64,000 nt of DNA from Didymella arachidicola. Its lineage: Eukaryota > Ascomycota > Dothideomycetes > Pleosporales > Didymellaceae. Of the stretch, positions 21,402-33,423 are shown piece after piece. The stretch spans positions 1,550,001 to 1,614,000 of the forward strand of contig CM049989.1 in assembly GCA_016630955.3 (NCBI GenBank), read 5' to 3'. The position numbers and the translations under genes are program-made. A model generated the notes under the pieces. The model saw nothing but the letters and a program-made list of their open reading frames with translations, searched no databases and had not been told where the DNA came from. Numbering within the stretch: the first letter of the stretch is position 1; each line of letters begins with the position of its first letter.

Positions 21402-22543
21402 GGTGGCAGCGTCGGGCGCCGGTCACGGCAGTGCGTGGCAGGCAGGGCAGGAGCGGTAGTCGCGAGGTCCGAGGGCTGCTTCCGGGCTTATGAGGGCATC
21501 GCAGTCTAGCAGTCTGGCGGCCAGCAGCCTGGCAGTGTGGCAGTGTGGCAGTGGACAGTCTGCGCGAGAGGCAGTCGGCTTGGTGGGCACGGCAGCAAGC
21601 TGGGTACGGGCGCGGACAGCAGCAGGCCTGATGTGTCGCAGCGCTCTCCCAGGACCAGGGCCTCGTCTGGATATAACGGTCTGCAGGCATAGCGTGGGCT
21701 CTCTTCCAAGATGACGCAGCGTGGGGAATCGGCCGTTGCTTGCAACAAAGCCGCCCCACTGGCCTGCATTCACGGCAGACTGCAGCACTGACATGCACCC
21801 AATGTGGCATTGGGACGATGAGGGCGCGCTGCAGACTCACGCGCGCACTGCACACACGCGCCGCGCAGTCAACACCGAACAGAGCTGTCGTTTCAGCCTG
21901 CGTGGTGCAACAGCGCAGCGAGCCAGCATCGCCAGCATCCCTCGACCTCAGCTTGCTGTCCGTGTGCGGATCCCGTGAGACGCACAAGGCTGCGTCGATA
22001 AGCCGAGGCGTGCATGGCGCTTACTCAGGGTGCTGGCAGGGCACGGCAGGGCTGACATTGAGCCGTCGACTGCAGCCATCCGGCCTGTTGGTCGAGCCAG
22101 CCATCGCTGCCAATTGGCTGCTTCACGCCGACGCAGCGTCACCACCACCCCAGAACGCAGCCAGTCCCAGTGCACTCGACATGTGCGTGCACGTGGTGCA
22201 AACTCCAAAGGTGCGCATTGTTTGCTACGGGTACACTTGTTCCTGCACTTTTGCCAAAGGACTGGCCAAGTCCGGTACCGTTGGCGATGAATGAATTCGG
22301 CGAGCGGCACACTGGGTGAACGTGTTGCTTGATATTCAAGTCGCTCAACAGAACTGCTGCAGTTGGATCCCGTTCCCATCCCCATCCCCTGCTTCCTCAG
22401 CCTTCCCAACCCGTCCCTAGATCTGCTCCAAGAAGAACCCTCTTCGACTTGCCATCAAGTTCTCGCTCCTAACGCCGGATATGTTGCATGCAATTGCCGT
22501 GTTTCTACACCAAATACTCGTACAAGAAGACGATGGCCTGCGT
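21402..22543. other. 1.1 kb upstream region of PKA gene
   Basis: This lies between the PKA start codon and the V-ATPase stop, both genes running on the minus strand. It is probably the long PKA promoter and leader plus the V-ATPase 3' end. GGCAGTGT-type direct repeats occur around 21530-21560. Long antisense frames exist but look like shadows with Cys/Arg-rich composition. Confidence 0.5.
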
Positions 22544-23347
22544 TCAGCCACTGGCGCGGGTGTTCATGATGAGAGCAACGATGAGTCTGGCGCTGTTAGT
22601 ACGAGCACTCTCTCGTCTCGGGGAAGCAGCTAGTCTTACCCGTAGAGCCCTAAAACTTCCGCGAAGATGAGAATCAGGACCATGCCGACGAAGATCCTCG
22701 ATTGTCGCATGAAGGAGCGCACGCCCTGGTGCTGGTTAGCAATTGCCCTGAAATACTTCTCGTTTTTGCACGCACAGCGTCTCCGACAATGCCAATGGCG
22801 TAGCCAGCAGCTAGCCCAGAAAGGCCAACAGACAGACCGGCACCCATGTGCATGAAGCCAGCAAACAACGAGTACTCCTTGTCAGGCGGGGGCTTGATGT
22901 CGCTGGCGATCAGGACGGAAATGACGAGGGCGTAGACGGCCAAGATACCGGACATGACAATGGGGATGAGGGACTGGGATAGCGGTCAGTCCAGGCTCCG
23001 GCAGGCTCTCTCGAAGCTCGCACCTTCATGATCAGGTCGGGTCTGTATGTTCCAATACCGGCGATACCAACACCAGCTTTGGCTGTGCCGTAGGCAGCTC
23101 CCATGCCTGCGTCCCATTAGCTTCCACGCGTCTTGTGTGTGAGATTGGTAGAGACATACATCCAAAGGACATCTGTGCGAGGTTCGTTGTTTAGTTCTCG
23201 CGCCATGGCAGACGGTAGGGACTCACTGCAAAGAAGATGCCGCTCTGTGTGATGTTAGCTTATGAAGTCATCGCAGGCTGTAGCGGCGCTCACCATGCCG
23301 AAGAAGGGCGCGAAGCTGGGCGACAGAGAATCGACGTGGCCCGACAT
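22544..23347 (-). CDS. VMA3: V-type ATPase proteolipid subunit c (Vma3 type)
   Basis: Subunit c forms the proton-carrying ring of the vacuolar ATPase. Seven exons: 23347-23294, 23244-23227, 23172-23160, 23106-23024, 22973-22776, 22725-22640 and 22586-22544, giving 164 residues. Two of the exons are only 18 and 13 nt. Four transmembrane helices are visible: SPSFAPFFGMSGIFFAM, MKSLIPIVMSGILAVYALVI, LFAGFMHMGAGLSVGLSGLA, and RIFVGMVLILIFAEVLGLYG. The last contains the essential proton-binding Glu (FAEVLGLYG). The paired AAYGTAKAGVGI and GYAIGIVGDAGVR loops are family hallmarks. It is Vma3-like in its start and spacing; Vma11 has a longer N-terminus. It is divergent from the Rho1 GEF. Confidence 0.95.
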
Positions 23348-23972
23348 GTTGCGTGTGTAGCGCTCAGCTGCTCTGCGATGTAGAGAGGCGGTGGGCGCGG
23401 CGGTGTCGAGGGGGGGCGTGGGTGAGCGATGAGGCTTGGGCGGCTCGCTCGCACTTGGACGTTGGACGCGGGAGCGATGCTAGCCAAGCCCGACCACGAC
23501 AACCACTGACCACGGCCTCTCCAGCGCGGCACGTCTCGACTCGCTCGCACGCTGCCGACAGCTCCCCTACACCCGTTTTGCCCCCCCCCCCCCCCCCCCC
23601 CACACACACAGCGCTCATTGACAGCCTCCGCCCGCACACGCATTGCCTGCTCGCAGCTGTCGCCTGCACGGCCTCCGCGGACCCCTCGCTGGGGACACAG
23701 CACGAGTCCTCCCGCGTCGACGACCACACCGCCAGCGCCCCGCCACAGCACCAGAGTGCGCCGAGCATCGCCAGCCCTCCTGCTTGTTCCTTGCCCGCGT
23801 CCGCTGCGACCCCCAGCCCCCCGCCGCGCTGAGCTCCGCAATTCGGCTCCCGCAAGCGATTCTCGCCCAAAAAGTCTTCCCTGGCGAGCCGGCGCGTGCG
23901 AATGTGCCGCGGAACATAGCAGCGAGATCTGCGGACCGAAGAGCGTACTGAACAGCGTACTGAAGAGCGCAC
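23348..23972. promoter_or_regulatory. Bidirectional promoter VMA3 / Rho1 GEF with C tract
   Basis: The 625 bases between the two divergent start codons should carry both promoters. A run of 21 cytosines at 23581-23601 is followed directly by a short CA repeat. Such homopyrimidine tracts are common in fungal promoters and may exclude nucleosomes, but any role here is inferred. Confidence 0.55.
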
Positions 23973-26900
23973 ATGGCCAACTATGGGAACCAGCAGGGCG
24001 GAGGGCCGCCGCAGTATGGCCAGCAACCGTCGGGCGGCGCGAGGGACGCCGCGTTTGCGAACATCTTCGGCGCGAGTCCTGCCATGGCCGGCCGCTCGCA
24101 GACCATGACCTCGCAGTCGCACACGAGGCTCCCCGACCGCGCCGCCACCATGTCGTCGCAGACGTCCGACATGATGCAGCGCATGCCGCCCATGCGGCAG
24201 CCCGTCAACGGCTACGATCGCCGCCCCCCAGCGCCCTACGACCAGCGTGCCCCGTCCAGCTACGACCCGCAGCGCCCACAGAGCCATGATCAGCCGCCGC
24301 AGAACTACCAGCGCCCCTCGCAGCCGCCCAACGGGTACCCGCCGGACCCGCGCTTCTCCCAGGGCGTCCCTCAGCAGCGCCAGCCGCAGCCCCAGTACCT
24401 GCCTCAGCCGCTGCGACCAGAACGCCAGCCATACGGACAGCCCCAGCGCTTTGACTCGCGGCCCGCGCCCCCTGGCCAGCTGCCCTTCAACAAGCCCATG
24501 CCTCCGCGCTTCCCAGGTCCTGGTGGGCCAGCCATGAACAACGACCCGTATCGGTCACAGTCACTGGCCACTACCCCTCGACCGCAATTCAATGCTCCCG
24601 GTCAGAACTACCAGTCACCCGCAAACGCTTTTCGCCAGCAACCGTATATGAACCATATGGCCAGGACCACAGCCCAAGGTCGTGTAGTGCCCGAGCGACC
24701 AGATGAGCGGACAATGTCCATGACGTCGTACCGAGGCGGGGGAGACGGCGACTTTGGACCACAGCAGACCATGATGAGCGGGAGAGTCATTCCTGGTCGG
24801 AGAAGAGAATCCGAGGGACAGGACGTCGAGTCAAACGCCCCAAGGTCACCTGCAGTCTCTCCGCCGGCAAACATGGGCCCAGGGGCAAAGACCAGGAATC
24901 CAAGCCAAGGCAGCATACCGCAAATGCGCACCATGTCCATGGCTTCCACAATAGCACCGTCAATAGCACCTTCCTCGGCTGACCGCACAGACACCATGTC
25001 ATCAGCCATCACCCGGCCTAGTAGCACAGCCACCACAAACAGCAACAACAGAGCTTCTGGTCAGTCTCATGCTGGAACTGTTGTGCCTGCAGAACAGCAA
25101 AGCAGGCAGCGTCGAGCCCCTCTGGTGTACCCCGCACTGCTGTCGCGCGTGGCGACGACCTTCAAGGACAGGGTACAGATCTCGGAAAAAGAAAAGGACG
25201 GTCTGGTCTACCAGAGTGCCTTCACTGGAGCAGATGCCGTCGATCTCATCGCTTTCATCATCAAGACTACCGACCGCAACCTCGCACTTCTGCTCGGACG
25301 ATCCTTGGACGCACAAAAGTTCTTCCACGATGTCACGTATGCACACAGGCTGCGCGACTCGACCAACGAGATCTATCAGTTCAGGGAGACCATGATGGAG
25401 GAACAAGCAGACGTAAATGGCGTCTTCACGCTCCTTACTGAGTGCTACTCGCCCACCTGCACTCGAGACAGACTGTGCTATAGCATCGCCTGTCCTCGCC
25501 GTCTTGAGCAACAGGCTCGCCTCAACATGCGCATTCAGCCCGGTCTTAAGCGCGAAGAGTCTCGTGCCAGTCTTCACGAAGACACCAATGATGAGGAGCA
25601 GAAGCTCTGGATCAATACAGTCCCCAAGGATGTCGCCGACAGTGTCTCGGACAAGGAGAAGAAACGTCAGGAAGTCATTTCTGAGTTGATGTACACTGAA
25701 AGAGACTTTGTCAAGGATCTGGAATATCTCCGTGACTTCTGGATGAAACCACTTCGCAACCCTGCAACTTCGCCGATCCCAGAACACCGCCGAGAGAAGT
25801 TCGTTCGCACTGTTTTCAGTAATTGTCAGGAAGTTTACATGGTTAATTCTCGCCTCGCGGAATCCCTGACCAGGCGTCAGCAGAAAGAGCCTGTCGTTCG
25901 GAATGTTGGAGATATTTTCCTGGAGTACGTTCCTCACTTCAGTCCGTTTATCAAGTATGGTGCGAATCAACTGTTTGGAAAGTACGAGTTCGAGCACGAG
26001 AAGCGGACCAATGCTGCATTCGCCAAATTCGTCGACGAGGTTGAGCGCATGAAGGAATCGAGAAAACTTGAGCTCAACGGATATCTCACGAAGCCTACCA
26101 CCAGATTGGCCAGGTATCCGCTGCTGTTGGAGGGTATTCTGAAGGCGACTTCAGACGGTAATCCTGACAAGGAAGATCTACCAAAGGTTATCAAGATGAT
26201 CAAGGACACATTGTCCAAGGTCAACGTCGAGTCCGGAAAGGCCGAGAATCATTTCAACCTGATGCAGCTGAACAAGGATCTCAAATTCCGCCCAGGAGAG
26301 TACGTCGATCTGAAGCTAACCGACGAGAACCGTCAATTGGTGTTCAAGGGCACGTTGAAGAAGACACCGACTGAGACTACCGGCGACATCACATGTTATC
26401 TCTTCGACCACGCAATTCTGCTTGTCCGCACAAAGACTGTCAACAAGCGCGACGAGCAGAAGGTCTACAAGAAGCCAATTCCGCTCGAGCTCCTGGTCAT
26501 TACTCAGATGGACGAGATAATGCCTCGTCTCGGCATAGCGAAGCGGCCCTCGGGTGCGACACTGATGGGGGCTGGCGCCAAGGCCATACAAGCTGCAGCA
26601 CCAAGAGCAGATGCCAACAAGCAGCAGGGCTACCCAATCACTTTTAAACATCTTGGAAAGGGCGGCTATGAGATGACACTCTTTGCCAGCACCCCTATCT
26701 CGCAGCAGAAGTGGATGGAGCATATTGAATCGCAGCAACGATCGCTGAGGGAGCGTAGCAATATCTTCACCAAGTCTGTCATCAACGAAGGCTTCTTCTC
26801 TGCAGCGATCAGGGTCACCTGCGCTGTTCCCCTCGGTAAGTGCTTTGTGGTGTCCAAAATCCCTTGGCTGACAAACCTACAGATGGCGGCCGTAAGCTGG

Positions 26901-27900
26901 CTCTTGGTACTGATGCTGGTGTCTACATCGTAGACCGCAAACCAAAGGATGCTTCGATGCGGCCCAAGCGAGTCTTGGACACCAAGGGTGTAACGCAGAT
27001 CGACGTCCTGGAGCAGCATCAGATCCTCTTGATCCTGGCCGACAAGACCCTGTACTCATACTCCACAGAAGCACTGGACCCGGATGAGGCCCAGGCTGCC
27101 GCCAAACGCCCGAGGAAGATTTGCCATGCCAACTTTTTCAAATCAGGTGTCTGCATGGGACAACAACTCGTGGCATCAGTCAAGACTTCGGCACTCAGCA
27201 CGACCATCAAGGTTTTCGAGCCCAAGGAGAACATGGCCAACAAAGCCAAGAAGTCTGGTTTCGCAAAAATGCTCGCTCAAGGACAAGACCAGCTCAAGCC
27301 GTATAAGGAGTTTTACATTCCCACGGAGTCATCCTCCATACACTTCCTTAGGTCGAAACTGTGTGTCGGATGTGCCCGCGGTTTCGAAGTCGTCAGCCTT
27401 GAGACTCTGGAGACGCAGTCGCTGCTCGACCAGGCGGATACATCCCTTGACTTTGTCGTTCGCAAGGAAAACATCAGACCCATCCACATCGAGCGCATGG
27501 GAGGCGAATTCTTGTTGTGCTATTCAGACTATTCGTTCTTCGTCAACCGCAACGGATGGCGAGCACGACCAGACTGGAAGATCACATGGGAGGGCAATCC
27601 GCAATCATTTGCTATTTTCAACCCATACATCCTGGCTTTCGAGCCGAGCTTCATCGAAATACGGCACATGGAGAGTGGTGGCTTGGTACACATCGTCACG
27701 GCGAAGAATATCAGGTGGCTCCACTCATCCACAAGAGAGGTACGTCAAGCAGTATGTACAGTGCGCTGATCCCACTAACACGTCCACAGATTTTGTATGC
27801 TTATGAAGATGAGCTGGGTAACGACACTGTTGCCAGCTTGGACTTCTGGCAGGCTGCCAATGGTCCTGCTCACAAGCAGTCTATCGAGAGCGCCCGTTAG
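23973..27900 (+). CDS. Rho1 guanine nucleotide exchange factor (Rom2-like)
   Basis: Activates Rho1 at the plasma membrane, feeding glucan synthase and the cell-wall-integrity MAPK pathway. Exons 23973-26835, 26883-27739 and 27790-27900 give 1276 residues. The first 380 are Pro/Gln/Ser-rich and disordered. A DEP domain follows near 382-480 (TFKDRVQISEKEKDGLVYQSAF to THAHRL-type end). The DH (RhoGEF) domain spans about 564-760 and opens RQEVISELMYTERDFVKDLEYL, the conserved CR1 region. A PH domain lies near 771-925 (KGTLKKTPTETTGDITCYLFDHAILLV). A citron homology (CNH) domain runs from about 970 to 1255 and opens GRKLALGTDAGVYIVDRK. Domain order matches fungal Rom2. The introns are 47 and 50 nt with GTAAGT and GTACGT donors. 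Confidence 0.95.
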
Positions 27901-28378
27901 GATAAAGGCTAAAGCTATCAACAGCCTCAGAGCCGTGCCCACGTCAGCCAGCAAGCGCGAGATCAACTACTAGCAGAGACGACAGTCGCTAGACCAGGGG
28001 CCATATCTGTGCAAATGAACGCACAGATCATCCCCAAGGACTGCTCGGAGTCCACAGTAGACTCTCGCGCACCCCTCCCTGGTTCGCCGCCGTGAGATGC
28101 GGATGTCGTTCGGATCCTCACGGCAATCTGCAATGGGCCATCGCGCGCCGAGATGTGAATCAAGACCGGCGCGTTTCATTCCTCGCGCCGTACGAGCGCA
28201 TACCATCTACATCGCCTTCTTTGGATCTTGTCTAGTACGCATAGCTAGGAGATGGCCGACATAAACCCGGAGTAACTCAAGGAAGACACGTTGGACTCAA
28301 CACCACGTCTGTAGCGTTTACAAATGAGACCTCTATTACTACCCATCACCCCCTCTGCAGTGCACACCCCCCATCAAA
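27901..28378. other. Convergent intergenic region
   Basis: About 480 bases between the convergent stops of the Rho1 GEF and the next minus-strand gene. No supported frame. Confidence 0.5.
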
Positions 28379-29167
28379 TCAAGGCGCCTCAACCTCCCCC
28401 TCCTTCCACACCCTCCTCACCCCAAACCACCCCACCTCCGCCCTCCCCGCTCCCCCCTTCTCAACCCACCCCTCCACTGCTTCCCTCACTTCCTCTCCAT
28501 CGTCTTCAAACACCGCAAGAACAAGGTACTTCCCCCTCTCTTCCTTTCTCTCCACATTCACATTCCCCTCCCTCACCACCCCCCCTTTACCCTCAAACCT
28601 CCTCATCCCAACAAACCCCTCCACTTTTGCTAACCCCTCGGCAAGGTCTTTCGCAAACCAGGCTAGAAACGCGGTTTCGCGCCCCGGAAGGGGGGTTAAC
28701 TCTATACACGCCAGTTTCCCCTCCACTCCCCCGGTCCCAGGATTGTGTAGGGCTGGTGAAGTGGAAGTGGGCGTGGGCAGTTGGGCATAAAACCGTATAT
28801 CAAACGACGCGTTTATGTAGATGTTGGCGACGATGTCGGGGGGTGGGGTTTGGTTTGCGACGGCGAGGAAGGCGGGGGATGTTGTGTATGCCAAATCTGG
28901 GAATTCGTAGACGATGAGGTTTTGAGAGGCGGAGACGTGAGAGGGGGATTTGTATTTCACGGCTGAGGGGACCCCGGGGAGGGATAGGACTTCGAGGGCG
29001 TGGTCCTGGGAGGGAGGGGGTTAGTTGTGGCTTTGAGGGGAGGTGTTGTAGAAGAGAGTATATGGGTTGCGTACGTTTTCGTACCAGTCGTCGAAGGCTG
29101 CTTCGCTTAGTTTGGAGGGGTGGGTTATGTGGGATTGTACCCAAAGGATTCCTGGGGCTGGGGGCAT
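28379..29167 (-). CDS. Hypothetical protein, possible dimeric alpha/beta-barrel fold
   Basis: Two exons, 29167-29075 and 29005-28379, are separated by a 69-nt intron (GTACGC donor, CCCAG acceptor) and give 239 residues. The N-terminal half opens ILWVQSHITHPSKLSEAAFDDWYENDHALEVLSLPGVPSAVKY. The WYENDH segment and the spacing to the following strand resemble EthD/antibiotic-biosynthesis monooxygenase-like ferredoxin folds, and the second half looks like a repeat of the same arrangement (LTPLPGRETAFLAWFAKDLAEGLAKVEGF). This resemblance is by eye only. There is no signal peptide or membrane segment. Similar proteins in fungi are often found near secondary-metabolite or redox genes, but no such context exists here. 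Confidence 0.7.
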
Positions 29168-29795
29168 GATTGGTGTTGTTCTGTTGTGGGGTTGGGGTTG
29201 GAGAGCAGTGGTGGTGGGTGAGTGAGTGTGCTTGAGAGGTGGTAAGGTAAGTGGGGTGGTGGTGAAGGACCGACTTGGCACCGATTCGATGGAAGGGGGT
29301 ACTAGTGTGGGATGGTAGAGTTTTGCAGGGAGATCTGTGGGGAATGGCCGGGGTGAGATGGTGGTGCGCGAGTCGTGGGGATTATGAACATTGAGGGTGC
29401 TGGTTTGGTGGCTTGGATCTTGATAATTTTTGGTACTGTTGGGATTGCCTTGTTGGTAGATCCCTTGCTGGTTTGCGTGTTGTGCATGTCATCCCCTTCA
29501 TCACTGACTCGCGGTCTGGATATCCCGTAGGCTGGTCGGAAATGACATTGATCAACCGATTCTTGACGTCCGACTAAAACATACAACACAATGTCCTTAC
29601 TGCTGAAGGCCTCTACACACAACGTCTCTTGTCGGTTTTCACAATGTTTGCCCCTCTTTGTCCCATCCCCATTATCACTCAAACTTTCAGAATGTATTTC
29701 ACCACCAGTACTCCAATATCAAACCCCCCAATCCACTCTGCACCCCTCCCAACACCACAATCCACCATCTGGCCCATAGAGTCGTAGCAACCAGC
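29168..29795. other. Divergent intergenic region
   Basis: About 630 bases between the divergent starts of two hypothetical genes. The left half is rich in GT/GGGTTG runs. No supported frame. Confidence 0.5.
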
Positions 29796-31054
29796 ATGTG
29801 CCGCTTCACCCGAATCTTCTATACCCAATGCAACCACTCCACCCTCTCCACGCTCCCCTCCCACACCGAACTCTGGCCCACAGCCCTCTCCACCGACGAC
29901 GAGCTACGCCAGGGCTACGACACCGCGCCTGCGGCCTGCCACCCGCTCCCCTCAGACGCGGAAGAGCTGGGAACGCAGTACCGCACCAGCGACCGGATCG
30001 CGCAGACGAACTGCCTCTTCACTTACTGCGAGGCGTGTGTGCTTGCTCTCGGGCTCAGCGCTGCGCGGCGCGGCGCGGGGGTGGATGTGGAAGCCCTGGG
30101 TGAGGAGTTTGGGGCGTATACGGAGGGGATGGGGTGGATGTGGGGATGTGGCGAGGAGCGAGGGTGCAGTGAGGGGGTTTGAAGAGTTCCTTGCAACGGA
30201 TAATGGGGAGGTGGGTAGGGCAGCGGTGCAGAGGATCCGGGATGAAGCTATTCAGCGGGCGCTGCTGGACGGCGAGAGTCCCGAGCGAGCGAGCTTGTTC
30301 CGGAGAACGTACCAGGAAGTGGATCGTCTGCTGCTTATTGCGGAGACGTATATTGTGGTCCGCATGCCGCGGGGTTTCGTCAATGATCTGCTTAAAGTGG
30401 TGCAGATGAAACTCGGACAAGCTGACCTCCGGCTGGAAATCTTCGTTGTTCTGACCTCGCTCATCGCATCGCACACCACCTCCCCAGACGGCAACGAAGC
30501 AGCACTGAACCTCCACGCGGACAGACTCGCTGCGAGGCTAGGGAACCCGGCGGTCCCGGACGCAGAAACATTCTCCCACCTCACCGCCGAGGCACCACAG
30601 CACGTTCTCGCCACTCTCGCGACAGCCGAACGCGTACGCGGTCTCTCCACCGCAGCACATGCATCCCTTCCCAGAACAAATCCGTACGCACCTCGCTCCA
30701 CGTTCGGCGCCGGGAAGAACACCAACGGCCTCGCGATCGACGTCGAGCGCGCGTGGAACCGGGCGCTGGATCGGATGGGGGGATATGCCCGTGCTGAGGC
30801 AGCTGGGAGAAAACGTGGAAGTCGTGTACGATGCGGAGCTGGATGCGTCTGCGTCTGCGGCGCTGGGGCCTATGGGCGTGGGCCGGTGGGGGGAGGAGGA
30901 GAGGCTTGCGCAGCGGGAGACGCTTGGGCAAGGGGGTGAGAGTGATGAGAGTGACGAGACGCTGGTTGGTTCTCCTGAGAAGCCGGGTTTGTTGCCTGGG
31001 CCCCAAGGAACGGACGGTGGGGAAGGAGGCGACGTTTATGGGTATGCCGTTTGA
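29796..31054 (+). CDS. Hypothetical protein, probable frameshift or unannotated intron
   Basis: The first exon 29796-30099 encodes MCRFTRIFYTQCNHSTLS and a Cys-containing domain (TNCLFTYCEACVLA). A 70-nt intron, 30100-30169 (GTGAGG donor, GGTGCAG acceptor), leads into RGFEEFLATDNGEVG. The second exon stays open with good coding composition (LLLIAETYIVVRMPRGFVNDLL, LRLEIFVVLTSLIASHTT) up to a G6 tract at 30777-30782. There coding quality moves by one frame to QLGENVEVVYDAELD, ending at a stop at 31054. Removing one G would give a continuous 395-residue protein. A 46-nt intron at 30753-30798 is an alternative, but its GTGGAA donor is poor. The C-terminus is Gly/Glu-rich and uncertain. No domain recognised. 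Confidence 0.5.
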
Positions 31055-31682
31055 GGATAGCGATGATGAGGTCGGTGAGGGCGAAGGTATTGACCCTGGA
31101 CAGGAGGCTGATGAACAAGCCGCTAACACACAGTCGCCCGTCCAGACCAACAACAGCAACCCCATTTCAACAACAGCACAACAAAACAGGTCTTTTCATA
31201 AACAAAAGAAGAAAAAAAAAACACCCACAAGAACATCAAACTCTCTACATCGATTCGATTACAATTAAAGCGCACCTTTCATGTACCATCTTCGTCTTCG
31301 CGGGTGCAAAATCTCTGCCTACTCTCACCGTGAAATGTGGGCAAACAAACCCCATCTCTTCTCTTCTCTTCCTGCTGCGACCCAACTCTTACACTCCAGA
31401 CTGTGGCGCGCACTGCGCGGCATCTCGAACCCATCCATCGCCCAAGAACTAAACGCTGAGGAAGTGCTGACAAAGGAAACCGACATGCATGCATGCAGAC
31501 CAACCCGGATGCTAGGCGATAAGGCGGAAAGGTTTGTACAATCTATAACCGTGGAACTTTTGGAAAGTCCTGGATATAAGGATCCAGGCGTGAGGGGTAG
31601 GGTGATATGGTGAATCCCGGCACGACAGTGATGACGCACTCTCTGTAACGGGGTAGGAGTGTGGTGAGTCTCGGCATGACAA
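31055..31682. other. Convergent intergenic region
   Basis: About 630 bases between the convergent stops of the frameshifted hypothetical gene and SSK1. Acidic or Lys-rich frames just after 31054 (FEDSDDEVGEGEG) may be an alternative C-terminus of the left gene. Otherwise nothing was seen. Confidence 0.4.
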
Positions 31683-33392
31683 TCACGCACTCTCGGCATC
31701 CGGAGTAGGTGTCTCGCTCTCATCCTCTGGCACCGACGGCGGGGCCTGGACGAGACTCTTCCGCTTAGCTTTCTTATCCGCCAGGTCCTGCGAGCCCGAC
31801 AAAGAGCCATTGGTTTCCGGGGTGCTGGCTGCAAGTTGCGGTGCGGTCGGTTTCGCACTGGTAGACTTTCTGGCCGGGGCAATGCTGGCCATGCTGGTGG
31901 ACATCTTGTTGTGGTCCTTGTCCTTTGCGCTGTCCGAGTCCTTTGCAAAGTCCTTCCACTTGCGCCAGCCGTCAAAGTCGATCAGGGCTTGCATGCAGCC
32001 CCATTCCTTGACCTTGCGTTCTAGCCAGACGAAGTTGACGGGCTGTACGATGTCAGTAAAGACTGAAGCCTTGAATATGGGGTGCCTACCTTTGTCAAGA
32101 AGTCGTTGCAACCGGCTGCCAACGCCTCGTGTCTGTCGCTCTGCAGCGAGCTGGCTGTGAGGGCCACAATGATAACAGGGCTCTTGAAGAGACTCCTGTC
32201 GCCCAGCTTGTCGTCCTCGACTAATTCGGTATCTGAACCATTTTGCTGCCCCAGTCTCGTGTTGGGTGCCTCGCTGCTGCCGCTGCTGAAGACACCGATG
32301 CTGTTGACACGCTCGAGTCTTCTGATCTCCTTGGTAGCCTCCAGACCGTTCATGACGGGCAGCTGGATGTCCATGAGGACCAGATGGAAACCGCCAGCCT
32401 TCCACTTGGTCACAGCCTCCTTTCCGTTCATGGCGCGCTGCCAGCGCACCTTCAGCCTCTGCATAAAGGCACCCAAGACACGCAGGTTGATGATGTTGTC
32501 TTCGACGATCAAGACGTTGATGGGTGGCACGGAGCCGTCCAGCAGCCCTGCAGGCAGACTCGGCGGCTCTGCGGGGGCTGGCTTCCTCCGCTTCTTCTTC
32601 TCTTTCTCGGGGCGGGGTGAGGCAACGCGGACTGCGGGGGGTGTGTCGTGTTGTGTGCGCACAGGAGGCTCGACGACGGCAGGCGGCGTGGGGATGGGGG
32701 CATTGGAGACTTGTGAGTGCTTGTCGGCCGAGGCCGAGGAGTCGTGGCGCGGGCGGTTGGGGCGGATGTTTGTGTTGGAGGAGGGGATGCCGCCGGCCAT
32801 GGTGGTGGGCGAGGCCGTGTGTGTGCGGCCCATGCGGGGGCGGGCGCTGTGGTGGACGCGGCGCTGGGCAGCGGCGCCGGGGGACGGCAGCGGGGCAATC
32901 TGGCCGCCGTTGGTGAGGACGGCGATGGAGTGGGGAGCGTGAGGCAGGCCGTGTTGCAGGGCGGCGGGCGACGGCTGGGCGACGGGCATGGGCGGGAAGT
33001 ACTCGGTCTGGGCGTGCTGGGCGTCGTCGTGGTGGGCGTAGTAGAGGGGCACGCGCGGCGAGGGCTTGGGGGTGCGGCGCACGGGGACGTCGATGATGAG
33101 GGCCTCGTGGACCGTCTGGCCGCCGGGGAAGTAGGCGTCGAGGGTGCGGCACATGTCCTCCTCGGGGCCCAGGGCGCGCTCGTGGCCGTGGGCGGCGTCG
33201 CGCGGGACGATGCGCAGGGTCACGTCGGGCGAGTCGAAGCTGCGGCCGAGGCTGTTGGCGTACTTGCGCAGGATCATGTCGCGGACGGTGTCGACCACGT
33301 CGTCCTCGCCGATCTGGACGAGGGTGGCGCTGGCGTTGGGGCGGCGCACCCAGAGCTTGCGGTGCAGCATGGCGGCGAGCGGGAGCGGTGGT

Positions 33393-33423
<31 letters not shown>

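Noticed and set aside
20048..22294. Several frames of 80-280 codons opposite or upstream of the PKA gene
   Set aside because: They are shadows of the PKA exons or of GC-rich leader. None has domains, and they clash with the splice pattern of PKA.
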